From Bacteroidota bacterium (lineage in GTDB: Bacteria; Bacteroidota; Bacteroidia; NS11-12g; UBA955), in assembly GCA_027490055.1 (NCBI GenBank), contig JAIXYV010000029.1:1-47829 (forward strand): a stretch of DNA of 47,829 bases, given 5' to 3'. Every line of letters begins with the position of its first letter. Positions within the stretch are counted from its first letter, which is position 1. Positions 32,848 through 41,378 of this stretch are shown here, piece after piece. Under the pieces are notes generated by a model that was given only the letters and a program-made list of their open reading frames with translations, was not told the DNA's origin and made no database searches. A program made the translations under genes and the position numbers.

Positions 32848-33675
32848 ATGCAAGACTTAATTAATTATTTCACCCATTTAAGTCCGGTAATGCAAGCATT
32901 GCTTGCAACAACTTTTACCTGGCTTTTAACCGCTTTAGGCGCCAGTTTGGTATTAGTATTTAAAGACATGAGTCGCCGATGGTTGGATTTTTTATTAGGA
33001 TTTACAGGAGGCGTGATGGTAGCCGCCAGTTTCTGGAGTTTATTAACGCCAGCCATTGAGATGTCTGAAGAAACTTACGGCAAAGCTTTAGCTTGGATCC
33101 CTGCAGCCGTCGGATTTATAGCAGGCGCAGGTTTTATTTACATCATTGATAAAATTATTCCGCACTTACATTTAAATGCCAATATTTCGGAAAAAGAAGG
33201 TTTAAAAACCACCTGGGACAGAACCATATTACTAGTTTTAGCCATTACCTTACACAATATACCAGAAGGACTGGCCATTGGTGTTTCATTCGGAGCAGTA
33301 GCCATGGGCGATCCACATTTCAGTATGGCAGCTGCTGTTGCATTAACTATTGGTATAGGCATCCAAAACTTTCCTGAAGGTATAGCCGTAGCGATGCCTC
33401 TAAGAAGACAAGGTGTTAGTCCGTTTAAGAGCTTCTGGTGGGGACAGTTGAGTGCAATAGTAGAACCAATTGCAGGTGTTATTGGCGCAGTGGCGGTAAT
33501 GTATGCACAACCAATTTTACCTTATGCGCTTGCATTTGCAGCTGGAGCGATGTTATATGTTGTGGTCGAGGAAGTAATTCCAGAGACACAGAGAGACAAG
33601 TTCGCCGACTTTGCCACTATGGGTTTTGTGGTTGGTTTTGTGACCATGATGGCCTTAGATGTAGGATTAGGATAA
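32848..33675 (+). CDS. ZIP family divalent metal transporter
   Basis: A 275-residue transporter with eight membrane helices. The metal path motifs of helices IV and V are intact: TLHNIPEGLAIGVSFG and IGIGIQNFPEGIAVAMPL (the H-N-x-P-E-G and N-x-P-E-G pattern of ZupT/GufA proteins), with VVEEVIPE near the end. It likely imports zinc, iron or other divalent cations. ATG 32848 fits the promoter; the upstream TTG at 32809 lies within it. Its stop overlaps the convergent gene by nine bases. Confidence 0.9.
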   Translation: MQDLINYFTHLSPVMQALLATTFTWLLTALGASLVLVFKDMSRRWLDFLLGFTGGVMVAASFWSLLTPAIEMSEETYGKALAWIPAAVGFIAGAGFIYIIDKIIPHLHLNANISEKEGLKTTWDRTILLVLAITLHNIPEGLAIGVSFGAVAMGDPHFSMAAAVALTIGIGIQNFPEGIAVAMPLRRQGVSPFKSFWWGQLSAIVEPIAGVIGAVAVMYAQPILPYALAFAAGAMLYVVVEEVIPETQRDKFADFATMGFVVGFVTMMALDVGLG

Positions 33676-35007
33676 AGTAGAAACGGTATCATTAAATGTG
33701 ATTCCGAATCGACTTAGTTCTTCGAGAATTGGCAGATATATTTCTTTAGTTACCGGCGTTAATACCCCTTTAGCTTTTATTTTGTTTTCGAGAATCAATT
33801 TACAAGAGATTGCCAAAGGCAGACCTACTGTTTTAGCCATTGCTGTATGCGTATTAGATTCGCCTTTAAGCACCATGGTAGACTCTAAAAGACACTTTTC
33901 ACCATTTACCACATAGCTAATCTGGTGTAACATTACCACTAAATCGCGGTCGTGCGCACCTAACACCCATTTAGCTTTTAGAATTTCCTCAAGAATCTGA
34001 GCAGAAGTTCCTGTGGTAATAGGCAAAGGCGATGTACTGAAGAACCCGAGCCAATCAAGTTTAGAAAGACTATCATCTGAGAGATTCAGGAAGTTTTTGA
34101 GTTTAATTTTCAGTTCAGCATCCGATTCTGGCAAGTACATATTTAGCCAGTCGGCCATAGTACAATTGTTCGGCAAATGCAGAACGAGTGAATCGTCTGT
34201 CATACCCAGTTCTACGAACACCTGCCAGGCATGGCAATAACCCGATTTTCTGAAGGTACCGCGAACCATATCTTCAACATCGTGCAAGCCATACAGATCG
34301 ACATATTTTAGTGAATCGCGATTAGGATAGGCTTCCAAACGACCGTAATTGGCGACCTCACAGATTGCAGGATGTTTAAAAATTTGCTGGTAAGGCATGA
34401 TTTTCATTTTGCCATTCTCGAGAAATTGAGCAGGTGCGCCCTGAGCCGCCAGAACGACATTACGAGGATTCCAGGAGAATTTGTATTTCCATGGATTATC
34501 ATCATCATCCTCGTCGGCTACAAGTCCACCGCAATAGCTTTTAAAACCTTTAATCACGGCACCATTCTCGCGCAGTTCATCCATGATTTTCATGGCGCTC
34601 ATATGGTCGATTCCGGGATCCAGACCGACTTCATTAATAAAAACAAGGTTAGATTTAATCGCTTCCTCATTCAACTCACTCATAGCATCAGAGACATAAG
34701 AAGCGGTGCCCATATTGACTTTATGTTTCAGGCATAGCAGAGCGACCTGAGGGTGCATAAAAGCAGGCAGCATTGACACGACCAGTTGAGAGGAGGCAAT
34801 TACTGCTTCTATAGCCGATTCGTCAGAAACATCAAGGAGATGTATAAACTGATGAAAGTCTGGATGAATGGCATGGGTAATGAAAGATGTATCTCTGTCG
34901 TAAACAGCGAAGGGAATTGAATTACTTTGGCAGTAGTTTGCCAGGTATTCAATCAAAAAAACCGAAGAGCGACCGGAGCCTATGACAGATACAGAGTTGG
35001 AGTTCAT
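33667..35007 (-). CDS. Saccharopine dehydrogenase/reductase-like oxidoreductase
   Basis: A 446-residue NAD(P)-dependent enzyme. The N-terminus VSVIGSGRSSVFLIEYLANYC is the Rossmann GxGxxS motif; NEVGLDPGIDHMSAMKIMDEL and KGFKSYCGGLVADEDDDDNPWKYKFSWNPRN are hallmark segments of lysine-forming/degrading saccharopine reductases (lys9-type). It probably interconverts saccharopine and aminoadipate semialdehyde plus glutamate in lysine metabolism. ATG 35007 follows a TACCTTTG box by seven bases; GTG 35040 opens the same frame further upstream but lies in the REP element. Confidence 0.87.
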   Translation of the reverse strand: MNSNSVSVIGSGRSSVFLIEYLANYCQSNSIPFAVYDRDTSFITHAIHPDFHQFIHLLDVSDESAIEAVIASSQLVVSMLPAFMHPQVALLCLKHKVNMGTASYVSDAMSELNEEAIKSNLVFINEVGLDPGIDHMSAMKIMDELRENGAVIKGFKSYCGGLVADEDDDDNPWKYKFSWNPRNVVLAAQGAPAQFLENGKMKIMPYQQIFKHPAICEVANYGRLEAYPNRDSLKYVDLYGLHDVEDMVRGTFRKSGYCHAWQVFVELGMTDDSLVLHLPNNCTMADWLNMYLPESDAELKIKLKNFLNLSDDSLSKLDWLGFFSTSPLPITTGTSAQILEEILKAKWVLGAHDRDLVVMLHQISYVVNGEKCLLESTMVLKGESNTHTAMAKTVGLPLAISCKLILENKIKAKGVLTPVTKEIYLPILEELSRFGITFNDTVSTLS

Positions 35008-35014
35008 TTGGGGG

Positions 35015-35022
35015 CAAAGGTA
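35015..35022 (-). promoter_or_regulatory. -7 promoter box for the saccharopine reductase
   Basis: TACCTTTG on the minus strand, seven bases before ATG 35007. The expected -33 position falls inside the REP palindrome at 35035-35069. Confidence 0.5.
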
Positions 35023-35034
35023 ATTAAAAAAACT

Positions 35035-35069
35035 CGACACCTTCCAGGTCTAAGACCTGGAAGGTGTCG
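35035..35069. repeat. REP palindrome, copy 1
   Basis: Perfect 16-bp arms CGACACCTTCCAGGTC / GACCTGGAAGGTGTCG with loop TAA. It starts one base after the RAYT stop codon. Confidence 0.85.
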
Positions 35070-35070
35070 T

Positions 35071-35754
35071 TTAAAAACTTTTAACAAAAGCATACCCAGG
35101 CGGCAAGTAATCCAGCGTATCTTCCACTTTTTTACTAGCTTGAGCCAGGTCATTGTGATGGTCAATTAAAGGCTTTAGACCACCAAAGAAATTAATTGCA
35201 TAACTCTTTGATACAAAAGACTTTTTCCTTTTCACATAGGCGTTGTAAGAACTCCAGGACCACTTTTCCATATGATCTGTAAAACGATGATTAACCGGAT
35301 TATGGTGAATATAAAATAAAACTCTTGCGAAATACGAGTGATCATCAACCACCTTTTTTTTAAAATTCTTAATAAACATACTACCATACCTATTGAAAAC
35401 GAGATTAGAGGTCCTAGTATATGAATTGAAAAAATTTGAAAAACTTTTAGAAACAAAGGCTTTAGGTGTCATTGGTTTCTTGTTTATTTTAGGCTTTGGG
35501 CGTTGAAGTTTAGATCGTTTTTTAGCTTTAATTTCTACCCAGGCATCCAAGGCTTTAGCAACTTCTTCTTCAGATCTAATACGCAATAAAAAATGGAAAT
35601 GGTTAGGCATTAAACAATAGGCATAAATCTCTGCGACCGGCAGGATGTATTCTTCAAATTTTTGAAGGAAAAGATTGTACGAATAGTAGCTGTAAAATAA
35701 TTTTTCGCGACCATTAGCGTGATTAAAAACGTGATAAACAGTATTAAATTCCAT
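35071..35754 (-). CDS. REP-associated tyrosine transposase (RAYT, Y1/HUH family)
   Basis: A 227-residue single-strand DNA transposase of the IS200/IS605 superfamily. It has the HUH metal site CLMPNHFHFLLRI (H52, H54) and, further on, FYIHHNPVNHRFTDHMEKWSWSSYNAY, the YIHxNP...W-SSY block typical of RAYTs; Y148 is the probable nucleophile. The family is normally domesticated, present once per genome, and linked to spread or upkeep of REP palindromes. Both flanks carry such palindromes. A basic middle region (KAKKRSKLQRPKPKINKKP) may bind the hairpin. Confidence 0.9.
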   Translation of the reverse strand: MEFNTVYHVFNHANGREKLFYSYYSYNLFLQKFEEYILPVAEIYAYCLMPNHFHFLLRIRSEEEVAKALDAWVEIKAKKRSKLQRPKPKINKKPMTPKAFVSKSFSNFFNSYTRTSNLVFNRYGSMFIKNFKKKVVDDHSYFARVLFYIHHNPVNHRFTDHMEKWSWSSYNAYVKRKKSFVSKSYAINFFGGLKPLIDHHNDLAQASKKVEDTLDYLPPGYAFVKSF

Positions 35755-35877
35755 AAAAAAATAATATTTAATACACTAAATTACTGACTGACTAAGAAAT
35801 TTATCTGATCGTGTAGACGAGATGGGAGAATAGTTTGTGAAACTGTGTTTTTTCTTTTTGGCGCAGGGTCTTTCAAT

Positions 35878-35910
35878 CGACACCTTCCAGGTCTAAGACC
35901 TGGAAGGTGT
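35878..35910. repeat. REP palindrome, copy 2
   Basis: Arms ACACCTTCCAGGTC / GACCTGGAAGGTGT (14 bp) with loop TAA. The left end keeps the CG of copy 1, the right end has TT instead of CG. It lies between RAYT and kmo. Confidence 0.85.
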
Positions 35911-35940
35911 TTGGATATTTTTCTTTATCAAAAAGTTCCC

Positions 35941-35948
35941 TAATATTG
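35941..35948 (+). promoter_or_regulatory. Variant -7 box for kmo
   Basis: TAATATTG differs from TAnnTTTG at one base and lies ten bases before the kmo ATG. The same variant precedes aroA. Confidence 0.35.
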
Positions 35949-35958
35949 CACCTACATC

Positions 35959-37305
35959 ATGAAAGAAAAAATTGCAATCATAGGAGGCGGACTTAGTGGC
36001 TCACTTCTAGCTATTTGCCTAGCTAAACGTGGTTTTCAGGTGGAAGTGTATGAACGCAGAGGCGATATCAGAAAAGGTCAGGCAGCTGCAGGTCGCTCTA
36101 TTAACCTTGCCCTCTCTACTCGCGGAATCGAAGCCCTCAAAAAAGTTGGCCTAGCCGAAAAAGTACTTCAGGATGCTATCCCGATGACTGGCCGTATGAT
36201 GCACAGCGTCAAAGGAGAACTCAACTACCAACCCTACGGCAAATCTGGCCAGTACATCAACTCTGTTTCCCGCTCTGGCCTCAATATCAAACTTCTTGAA
36301 TTGGCAGATGAATACGATAACGTAAAACTGTTCTTCAATCACAAATGTGTGGATGTCGACCTGAATATCAATACCGCTGTTCTCGAAAACGATAAAGGTG
36401 AAAAAATCACCGTAGAAGCTAGTATCATGTTTGGTTCTGATGGCGCCTTCTCTGCCATCCGCTCAGAAATGCAAAAAACCAACCGTTTTAACTACTCTCA
36501 AAACTATGAAAACTACGGTTACAAAGAGTTAGAAATCCTACCACTTAAAGATGGTGTATTCCAGATTGAAAAAAACGCCCTGCACATCTGGCCCCGCGGC
36601 GAATTTATGATGATTGCTCTCCCTAATCCTGATGGCAGTTTTACCTGTACCCTATTCCTGGCTTACGATGGTGAAAAAAGCTTCAGCAATCTTAAAACTA
36701 AAGTGGATGTTACCGCCTTCTTCGAAAATTACTTCCCTGATGCCATGGCAATGATGCCTAATTACCTGGAAGACTTTTTCAATAACCCTACCGGCAGTCT
36801 TACAACCATTCGCTGCAACCCATGGGTCTATAAAAAATTTGCTTTAATCGGTGACGCTGCTCACGCTATTATCCCTTTCTACGGTCAGGGTATGAACTGC
36901 AGCTTTGAAGATGTTAGTGAACTAGATGAAATCATCGAAACGTATTACCCTGACTGGACCACCGTCCTTCAGAAATATCAGGAAGCCCGTATCATCAACG
37001 CTAACGCAATCGCTGATCTGGCTTGTAAAAACTTTGTGGAAATGCGCGATCTGGTTGGTCAGCCTGCCTTTATGCATTTCAAGAAAGTTGAACAAGAACT
37101 TTCAGAAACCTATCCTGATGTTTACCGCAGTCAGTATAGCCTGGTGAGTTTCTCGACAACACCATACAGCTATGCCCTGGCACAAGGCTACAAAAACGAA
37201 GCATTGATACAATACATCATCGAACACAAACTCGAAGATAAAATAAAAGATGCTAATGTAATGATGCCTCTATTCAGAGACTTTCTTGGCGAGGTTACCA
37301 TATAG
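35959..37305 (+). CDS. kmo: Kynurenine 3-monooxygenase
   Basis: A 448-residue flavoprotein monooxygenase that hydroxylates kynurenine with NADPH and O2 in tryptophan breakdown and quinolinate/NAD synthesis. FAD motifs are IAIIGGGLSGSLLAICLAKRG (N-terminal) and FALIGDAAHAIIPFYGQGMNCSFEDV (the GD motif); AAGRSINLALSTRGIEAL is characteristic of KMO. Length equals the bacterial family. The other kynurenine-pathway genes are not in the window. The last 36 bases overlap the end of convergent aroA. Confidence 0.92.
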   Translation: MKEKIAIIGGGLSGSLLAICLAKRGFQVEVYERRGDIRKGQAAAGRSINLALSTRGIEALKKVGLAEKVLQDAIPMTGRMMHSVKGELNYQPYGKSGQYINSVSRSGLNIKLLELADEYDNVKLFFNHKCVDVDLNINTAVLENDKGEKITVEASIMFGSDGAFSAIRSEMQKTNRFNYSQNYENYGYKELEILPLKDGVFQIEKNALHIWPRGEFMMIALPNPDGSFTCTLFLAYDGEKSFSNLKTKVDVTAFFENYFPDAMAMMPNYLEDFFNNPTGSLTTIRCNPWVYKKFALIGDAAHAIIPFYGQGMNCSFEDVSELDEIIETYYPDWTTVLQKYQEARIINANAIADLACKNFVEMRDLVGQPAFMHFKKVEQELSETYPDVYRSQYSLVSFSTTPYSYALAQGYKNEALIQYIIEHKLEDKIKDANVMMPLFRDFLGEVTI

Positions 37306-38505
37306 GCGATTAAACGCTTCCCAATAATCTGGAAAGGATTTAGATACTACTTCCTCTGAATCAATTACTAATTCGGCCGCAACTGAATAAACCGAACAGG
37401 CCATTGCTATCCTGTGGTCGCCGTATGATTGTATAGCTATTTTATCTTCTGGCATTGACCCGAAGCTAATGCTTAACTCATCTTCATTTATCATTTTGAA
37501 CTCAGCACCCATCGACTTCGAATTATTGGCCATAGCCTCTACTCTGTCACTTTCTTTATCTCGCAAATTGCGAACCCCTTTAAATACCGAAGGAATTCTT
37601 AACGCTACCACAGTTGAGCAAAGCGCAGGAAATACATCTGGTGTATCTCGCAAATCAAGTTCGAAATTTGCCGGACAATCTCCTTCACATCTGATCCTTA
37701 TTCCCCCAAGTTCAAAATCGGTCTGAACACCTAAGGCCCTGTAATAATCAACTATTTTATTATCTCCCTGAATAGAATCTTGATTCAAGCCCTCCATGAA
37801 TAATTCACCTTTCCTTCCAACCGCCATCAAATTATAAAAAAACGCGGCAGCACTCCAGTCGGATTCGATCTCTACTGAATCAAACAAATATTGCCCCGCT
37901 CCAACCACTATTGCATTATCCTCATACTCACATCTCACTCCATGCTGATTCATTAACACCATGGTCATCTTGACATAGGGCGCAGAGCGCATTTCGTCTT
38001 TTAATCGAATAATTAGTCCGTTATTTAAATAGGGCGCTATTAACATCAAAGCGCTTATAAACTGAGAACTCACGCCTGCAGATATAGACAATTCTCTTGT
38101 GTCTTTATCCAGTGTTTTAACAACTTTCAAAGGTAAACTGTACGCCTTCTCCAAATAGTTGAATTCTGCGCCACAAAATTCAAGCGCTTCCAGCAAAGGT
38201 TTAATTGGTCTTTCTCGCAACCTGTCAAATCCATCGATTAACCTTTCATTATTGCCTCTTAATGCGGCATAAGTCAGGTAGAACCGCAATGGCGTGCCAG
38301 CATCTTCAAAAAAACAAGCACCATCTTCCGACTCAAGACATTTCTCAAGCACCTTGACATCATTGCTATTCGGCAGATTAACAAAATCAAGCTCAGCACC
38401 TGCAACCGCTTTCATCAATAAAAAACGATTGGCAATACTTTTTGATCCGGGCAAATTAATTGACCCGTTTAAAACCGCATGCTGTATTTTGTCTATTTTT
38501 AACAA
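37270..38505 (-). CDS. aroA: 3-phosphoshikimate 1-carboxyvinyltransferase (EPSP synthase)
   Basis: A 411-residue shikimate-pathway enzyme, slightly short as is usual in Bacteroidota. It has the N-terminal LPGSKSIANRFLL, DAGTPLRFYLT (the GT-R PEP site), DWSAAAFFYNL, and the C-terminal RNLRDKESDRVEAMANNSKSMGAEF and SYGDHRIAMAC signatures. The PGSKSI variation at the glyphosate-site region is worth noting but not interpretable alone. No ATG precedes PGSKS, so TTG 38505 is the probable start, five bases after a TAATATTG box. Confidence 0.93.
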   Translation of the reverse strand: MLKIDKIQHAVLNGSINLPGSKSIANRFLLMKAVAGAELDFVNLPNSNDVKVLEKCLESEDGACFFEDAGTPLRFYLTYAALRGNNERLIDGFDRLRERPIKPLLEALEFCGAEFNYLEKAYSLPLKVVKTLDKDTRELSISAGVSSQFISALMLIAPYLNNGLIIRLKDEMRSAPYVKMTMVLMNQHGVRCEYEDNAIVVGAGQYLFDSVEIESDWSAAAFFYNLMAVGRKGELFMEGLNQDSIQGDNKIVDYYRALGVQTDFELGGIRIRCEGDCPANFELDLRDTPDVFPALCSTVVALRIPSVFKGVRNLRDKESDRVEAMANNSKSMGAEFKMINEDELSISFGSMPEDKIAIQSYGDHRIAMACSVYSVAAELVIDSEEVVSKSFPDYWEAFNRLYGNLAKKVSE

Positions 38506-38510
38506 GTATG

Positions 38511-38518
38511 CAATATTA
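38511..38518 (-). promoter_or_regulatory. Variant -7 box for aroA
   Basis: TAATATTG on the minus strand, five bases before the TTG start of aroA. Confidence 0.35.
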
Positions 38519-38630
38519 CTAAAAGCAAAACGAATGCGCTCATTTTCTTTTCATATTCCTAAGCTACCTGCACAATCATGTAAAAAAATTCAAGCATTGT
38601 ATATCAAATCTTGTATTTTCGCATTTGAAG

Positions 38631-39626
38631 ATGAGAAAAATCGGTATTATTGGAAATGGCAGCTGGGCAACGGCTTTAATCAAAATTCTTTGCGATAATC
38701 CTCAAGGAAAATCCATTACATGGTGGTTAAGAAATAGCGAAGACATTTCCTTTATCCGAGAATTTGGTCATAACCCCCGATATCTGACTGATGTCAACAT
38801 CGATCTCGACAAGGTGAACTTATCAGACAATATTCTTGAAACAGTTGCTCAAAACGACATCATTCTCATCGGTGTTCCCTCTGCATTTGTTCACGAAGTA
38901 TTAAAACAATTGCCAGAAAACGCGTTCGAAAACAAACTCATTATCTCTGCGGTAAAGGGGGTCAATCCTGATACCCACCAGATCATCAGTCATTATTTTG
39001 AAGGCTCCTGGTCTGTACCATCTGACAATATCTGCGCCATCAGCGGTCCGTGTCATGCCGAGGAAGTGGCCATGGAAAAACTTTCTTACCTTACCATTGC
39101 CTCCACAAAAGACAGTTTCGCCAGCGATATGGCCGAGATATTCAGCTGCCACTATATCCTCTGCAAAACCACCGAAGATATCTACGGTATTGAATACGCT
39201 GCTGTTCTAAAAAATGTCTACGCGATCGCTTGTGGCATCTGCCATGGTCTGGGCTATGGCGATAATTTCCAGTCAGTACTTGTATCCGCTTCTTCACGTG
39301 AAACCGAGCGTTTCCTCGAAGCAGGACATCAGATTCACCGCGATGTGAAAGAAAACGCTTACCTGGGAGATTTGCTGGTGACTGCCTACTCTCAATTCAG
39401 TCGCAACCGCACCTTCGGCAACATGCTTGGCAAAGGTTACACAGTTAAAAGTGCTCAGATGGAAATGAATATGATTGCTGAAGGCTTTTACGCAACTAAA
39501 ACCATGAAGGAAATAAACGACAATGTTCAGGCCGATATGCCTATCCTCAATGCCGTTTACGAAATCATCTACAAACATACTCCTGCACGCAGGGTAATGA
39601 AAGAACTGACCTCTAAAATCATTTAA
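38631..39626 (+). CDS. gpsA: NAD(P)-dependent glycerol-3-phosphate dehydrogenase
   Basis: A 331-residue enzyme reducing dihydroxyacetone phosphate to sn-glycerol 3-phosphate for phospholipids. The Rossmann start is RKIGIIGNGSWATALIKIL; ISAVKGVNPDTHQ, CAISGPCHAEEVA and the catalytic-lysine helix AAVLKNVYAIACGICHGLGYGDN are conserved, with SRNRTFGNMLGKGY near the C-terminus. I chose ATG 38631; TTG two codons earlier is also in frame. A TATTTTCG sequence at 38614-38621 may be its -7 box. Confidence 0.93.
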   Translation: MRKIGIIGNGSWATALIKILCDNPQGKSITWWLRNSEDISFIREFGHNPRYLTDVNIDLDKVNLSDNILETVAQNDIILIGVPSAFVHEVLKQLPENAFENKLIISAVKGVNPDTHQIISHYFEGSWSVPSDNICAISGPCHAEEVAMEKLSYLTIASTKDSFASDMAEIFSCHYILCKTTEDIYGIEYAAVLKNVYAIACGICHGLGYGDNFQSVLVSASSRETERFLEAGHQIHRDVKENAYLGDLLVTAYSQFSRNRTFGNMLGKGYTVKSAQMEMNMIAEGFYATKTMKEINDNVQADMPILNAVYEIIYKHTPARRVMKELTSKII

Positions 39627-39647
39627 AATCCAAACAGCCAAAAGGCT

Positions 39648-41333
39648 ATGTTAGACAACAGAGACATATCGGATATACTTACACAGTATGCCAGATTATA
39701 TGAACTTCACGACGGCAATCCTTTTAAAGTAAAATCACTTGCTGGCGCTGCCTATAACATCAAAAAAATCGGCGAACCACTTGCTGAAATGTCAGAGGAA
39801 GAACTTTTCAAAGTACCGCAAATTGGCAAAAGTCTGGCCCCAAAAATATACGAAATTACACAAACTGGCTCTTTCAAAGAACTAGATGAACTAATTGCCC
39901 AAACACCTGCTGGCGTTATCGATATTTTAAAAGTAAAAGGTCTGGGACCAAAAAAAGTGGAAGTCCTCTGGAAACAAGTGGGCATCACCTCTATCCCCGA
40001 ATTACTGGACGCCTGCCGCGAAAACCGTCTGGTTGAAATTAAAGGCTTTGGCTTTAAAACTCAGGCTCAAATTCTCTCAGATATAGAATTTAAATTCAGC
40101 AATGAGGGTAAATTCCACTGGGCTAAAATGGAACCTATTGTTAGCTTCCTCGACGACTTTTTTAAAGACAATGAAGATGTGCTTCAATTTGAAGTCTGTG
40201 GCGATTTTCGCCGACTATCAGATATCGTCAACAGCATTGACTATCTTATTGTGGCCGATAATCTGGAACCTATCTCAGAAGCACTATGTAATGGGAATTT
40301 CGAGCTCATAGATTGCACCGACGAGTATTACACCTTGCTTTATCTCGAAGCTGTCACCATCAATCTTTACAAGTCATCATACGATTCATGGGGCAACGAT
40401 TTACTCCGTTATACGGCTACCGACACCCACTTAAACCTAATTGAATTTAGTACTATAAACCAACAGTTCGATTCTGAAGAATCGCTCTACAAGTCATTAA
40501 ACTTACCTTTCATTTTACCAGAACTTCGCGAAGGTCTGAGAGAACTTGAAATAGCCTCTTTGCAAGACAAACTGATTACATACAAAGACCTCAAAGGTGT
40601 GCTCCACAACCACACGACTTACAGTGACGGTCTTAATACCCTGGAAGAAATGGCCACGCATGCCAAAAACATGGGGCTGTCGTATATTGGCATCTGCGAC
40701 CACTCGCAAACAGCCGCTTATGCTGGTGGATTAAAACCAGAAAGGGTGCTCGATCAATTACAAGCCATCGATAAATTAAACGATAAATATGAAGCAAGTT
40801 CTACACCTTTCAGAATCTTTAAAGGGATTGAAAGCGATATACTCGGCGATGGCAGTCTCGATTACACCGATGACATCCTGCAATTATTCGACCTGGTAGT
40901 TGCCAGTGTTCACAGCAACTTAAAAATGGAACAAGACAAGGCGCATCAGCGTCTGGTTAAAGCTATCGAAAATCCGTATACCACCATTTTAGGTCACCCA
41001 ACCGGCCGACTCTTACTCATGCGCCCGGGATATCCCATCGACCATCAATACATCATTGATGCCTGTGTCGCTAACAACGTTGTTATCGAACTCAATGCAC
41101 ACCCTTACCGTCTGGATATCGACTGGCGCTGGATCGATTATGCCATCAATAAAGGCGGGATGATTAGCATCAATCCGGACGCTCACCAAAAAGAAGGTTT
41201 AGCAGATATGCGCTACGGTGTTAATGTGGCCAGAAAAGGCTACCTGAGACCTGAAAACTGCCTGAATGCTAAAGACCTTAGCACCTTTACGCAGTGGTTA
41301 GAAAACAATGCAAAAACCAAACGCAGTAGGTAA
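39648..41333 (+). CDS. polX: PolX-type HhH/nucleotidyltransferase/PHP protein with degenerate polymerase site
   Basis: A 561-residue protein with PolX architecture: N-terminal helix-hairpin-helix (VPQIGKSLAPKIYEI, VKGLGPKKVEVLW, IKGFGFKTQAQI), a pol-beta-like domain, and a C-terminal PHP domain (VLHNHTTYSDG with H320, H322, D327; GICDHSQ; FKGIESDIL; VASVHS; GHPTGR; INPDAH). The polymerase DxD is changed to S196-I-D198 (VNSIDYLIV) and the third Asp region is VTINLY (N239 for Asp). It therefore should keep 3'-5' exonuclease or phosphoesterase chemistry but not DNA synthesis. gpsA ends 21 bases upstream, suggesting co-transcription. Confidence 0.88.
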   Translation: MLDNRDISDILTQYARLYELHDGNPFKVKSLAGAAYNIKKIGEPLAEMSEEELFKVPQIGKSLAPKIYEITQTGSFKELDELIAQTPAGVIDILKVKGLGPKKVEVLWKQVGITSIPELLDACRENRLVEIKGFGFKTQAQILSDIEFKFSNEGKFHWAKMEPIVSFLDDFFKDNEDVLQFEVCGDFRRLSDIVNSIDYLIVADNLEPISEALCNGNFELIDCTDEYYTLLYLEAVTINLYKSSYDSWGNDLLRYTATDTHLNLIEFSTINQQFDSEESLYKSLNLPFILPELREGLRELEIASLQDKLITYKDLKGVLHNHTTYSDGLNTLEEMATHAKNMGLSYIGICDHSQTAAYAGGLKPERVLDQLQAIDKLNDKYEASSTPFRIFKGIESDILGDGSLDYTDDILQLFDLVVASVHSNLKMEQDKAHQRLVKAIENPYTTILGHPTGRLLLMRPGYPIDHQYIIDACVANNVVIELNAHPYRLDIDWRWIDYAINKGGMISINPDAHQKEGLADMRYGVNVARKGYLRPENCLNAKDLSTFTQWLENNAKTKRSR

Positions 41334-41359
41334 TCGACCAGCATTACCATCGAAATACT

Positions 41360-41367
41360 TAACTTTG
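41360..41367 (+). promoter_or_regulatory. -7 promoter box for the GT9 gene
   Basis: TAACTTTG, 11 bases before the TTG start at 41379. Confidence 0.5.
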
Positions 41368-41378
41368 CAGCATAACTT

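Larger units (their letters stand above)
35035..35910 (-). mobile_element. RAYT/REP unit (transposase flanked by its palindromes)
   Basis: A tyrosine HUH transposase gene lies between two REP palindromes of the same sequence, the organisation reported for REP-associated tyrosine transposases in other bacteria. The palindromes are 1 base from the stop and 124 bases from the start of the gene. Confidence 0.75.
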
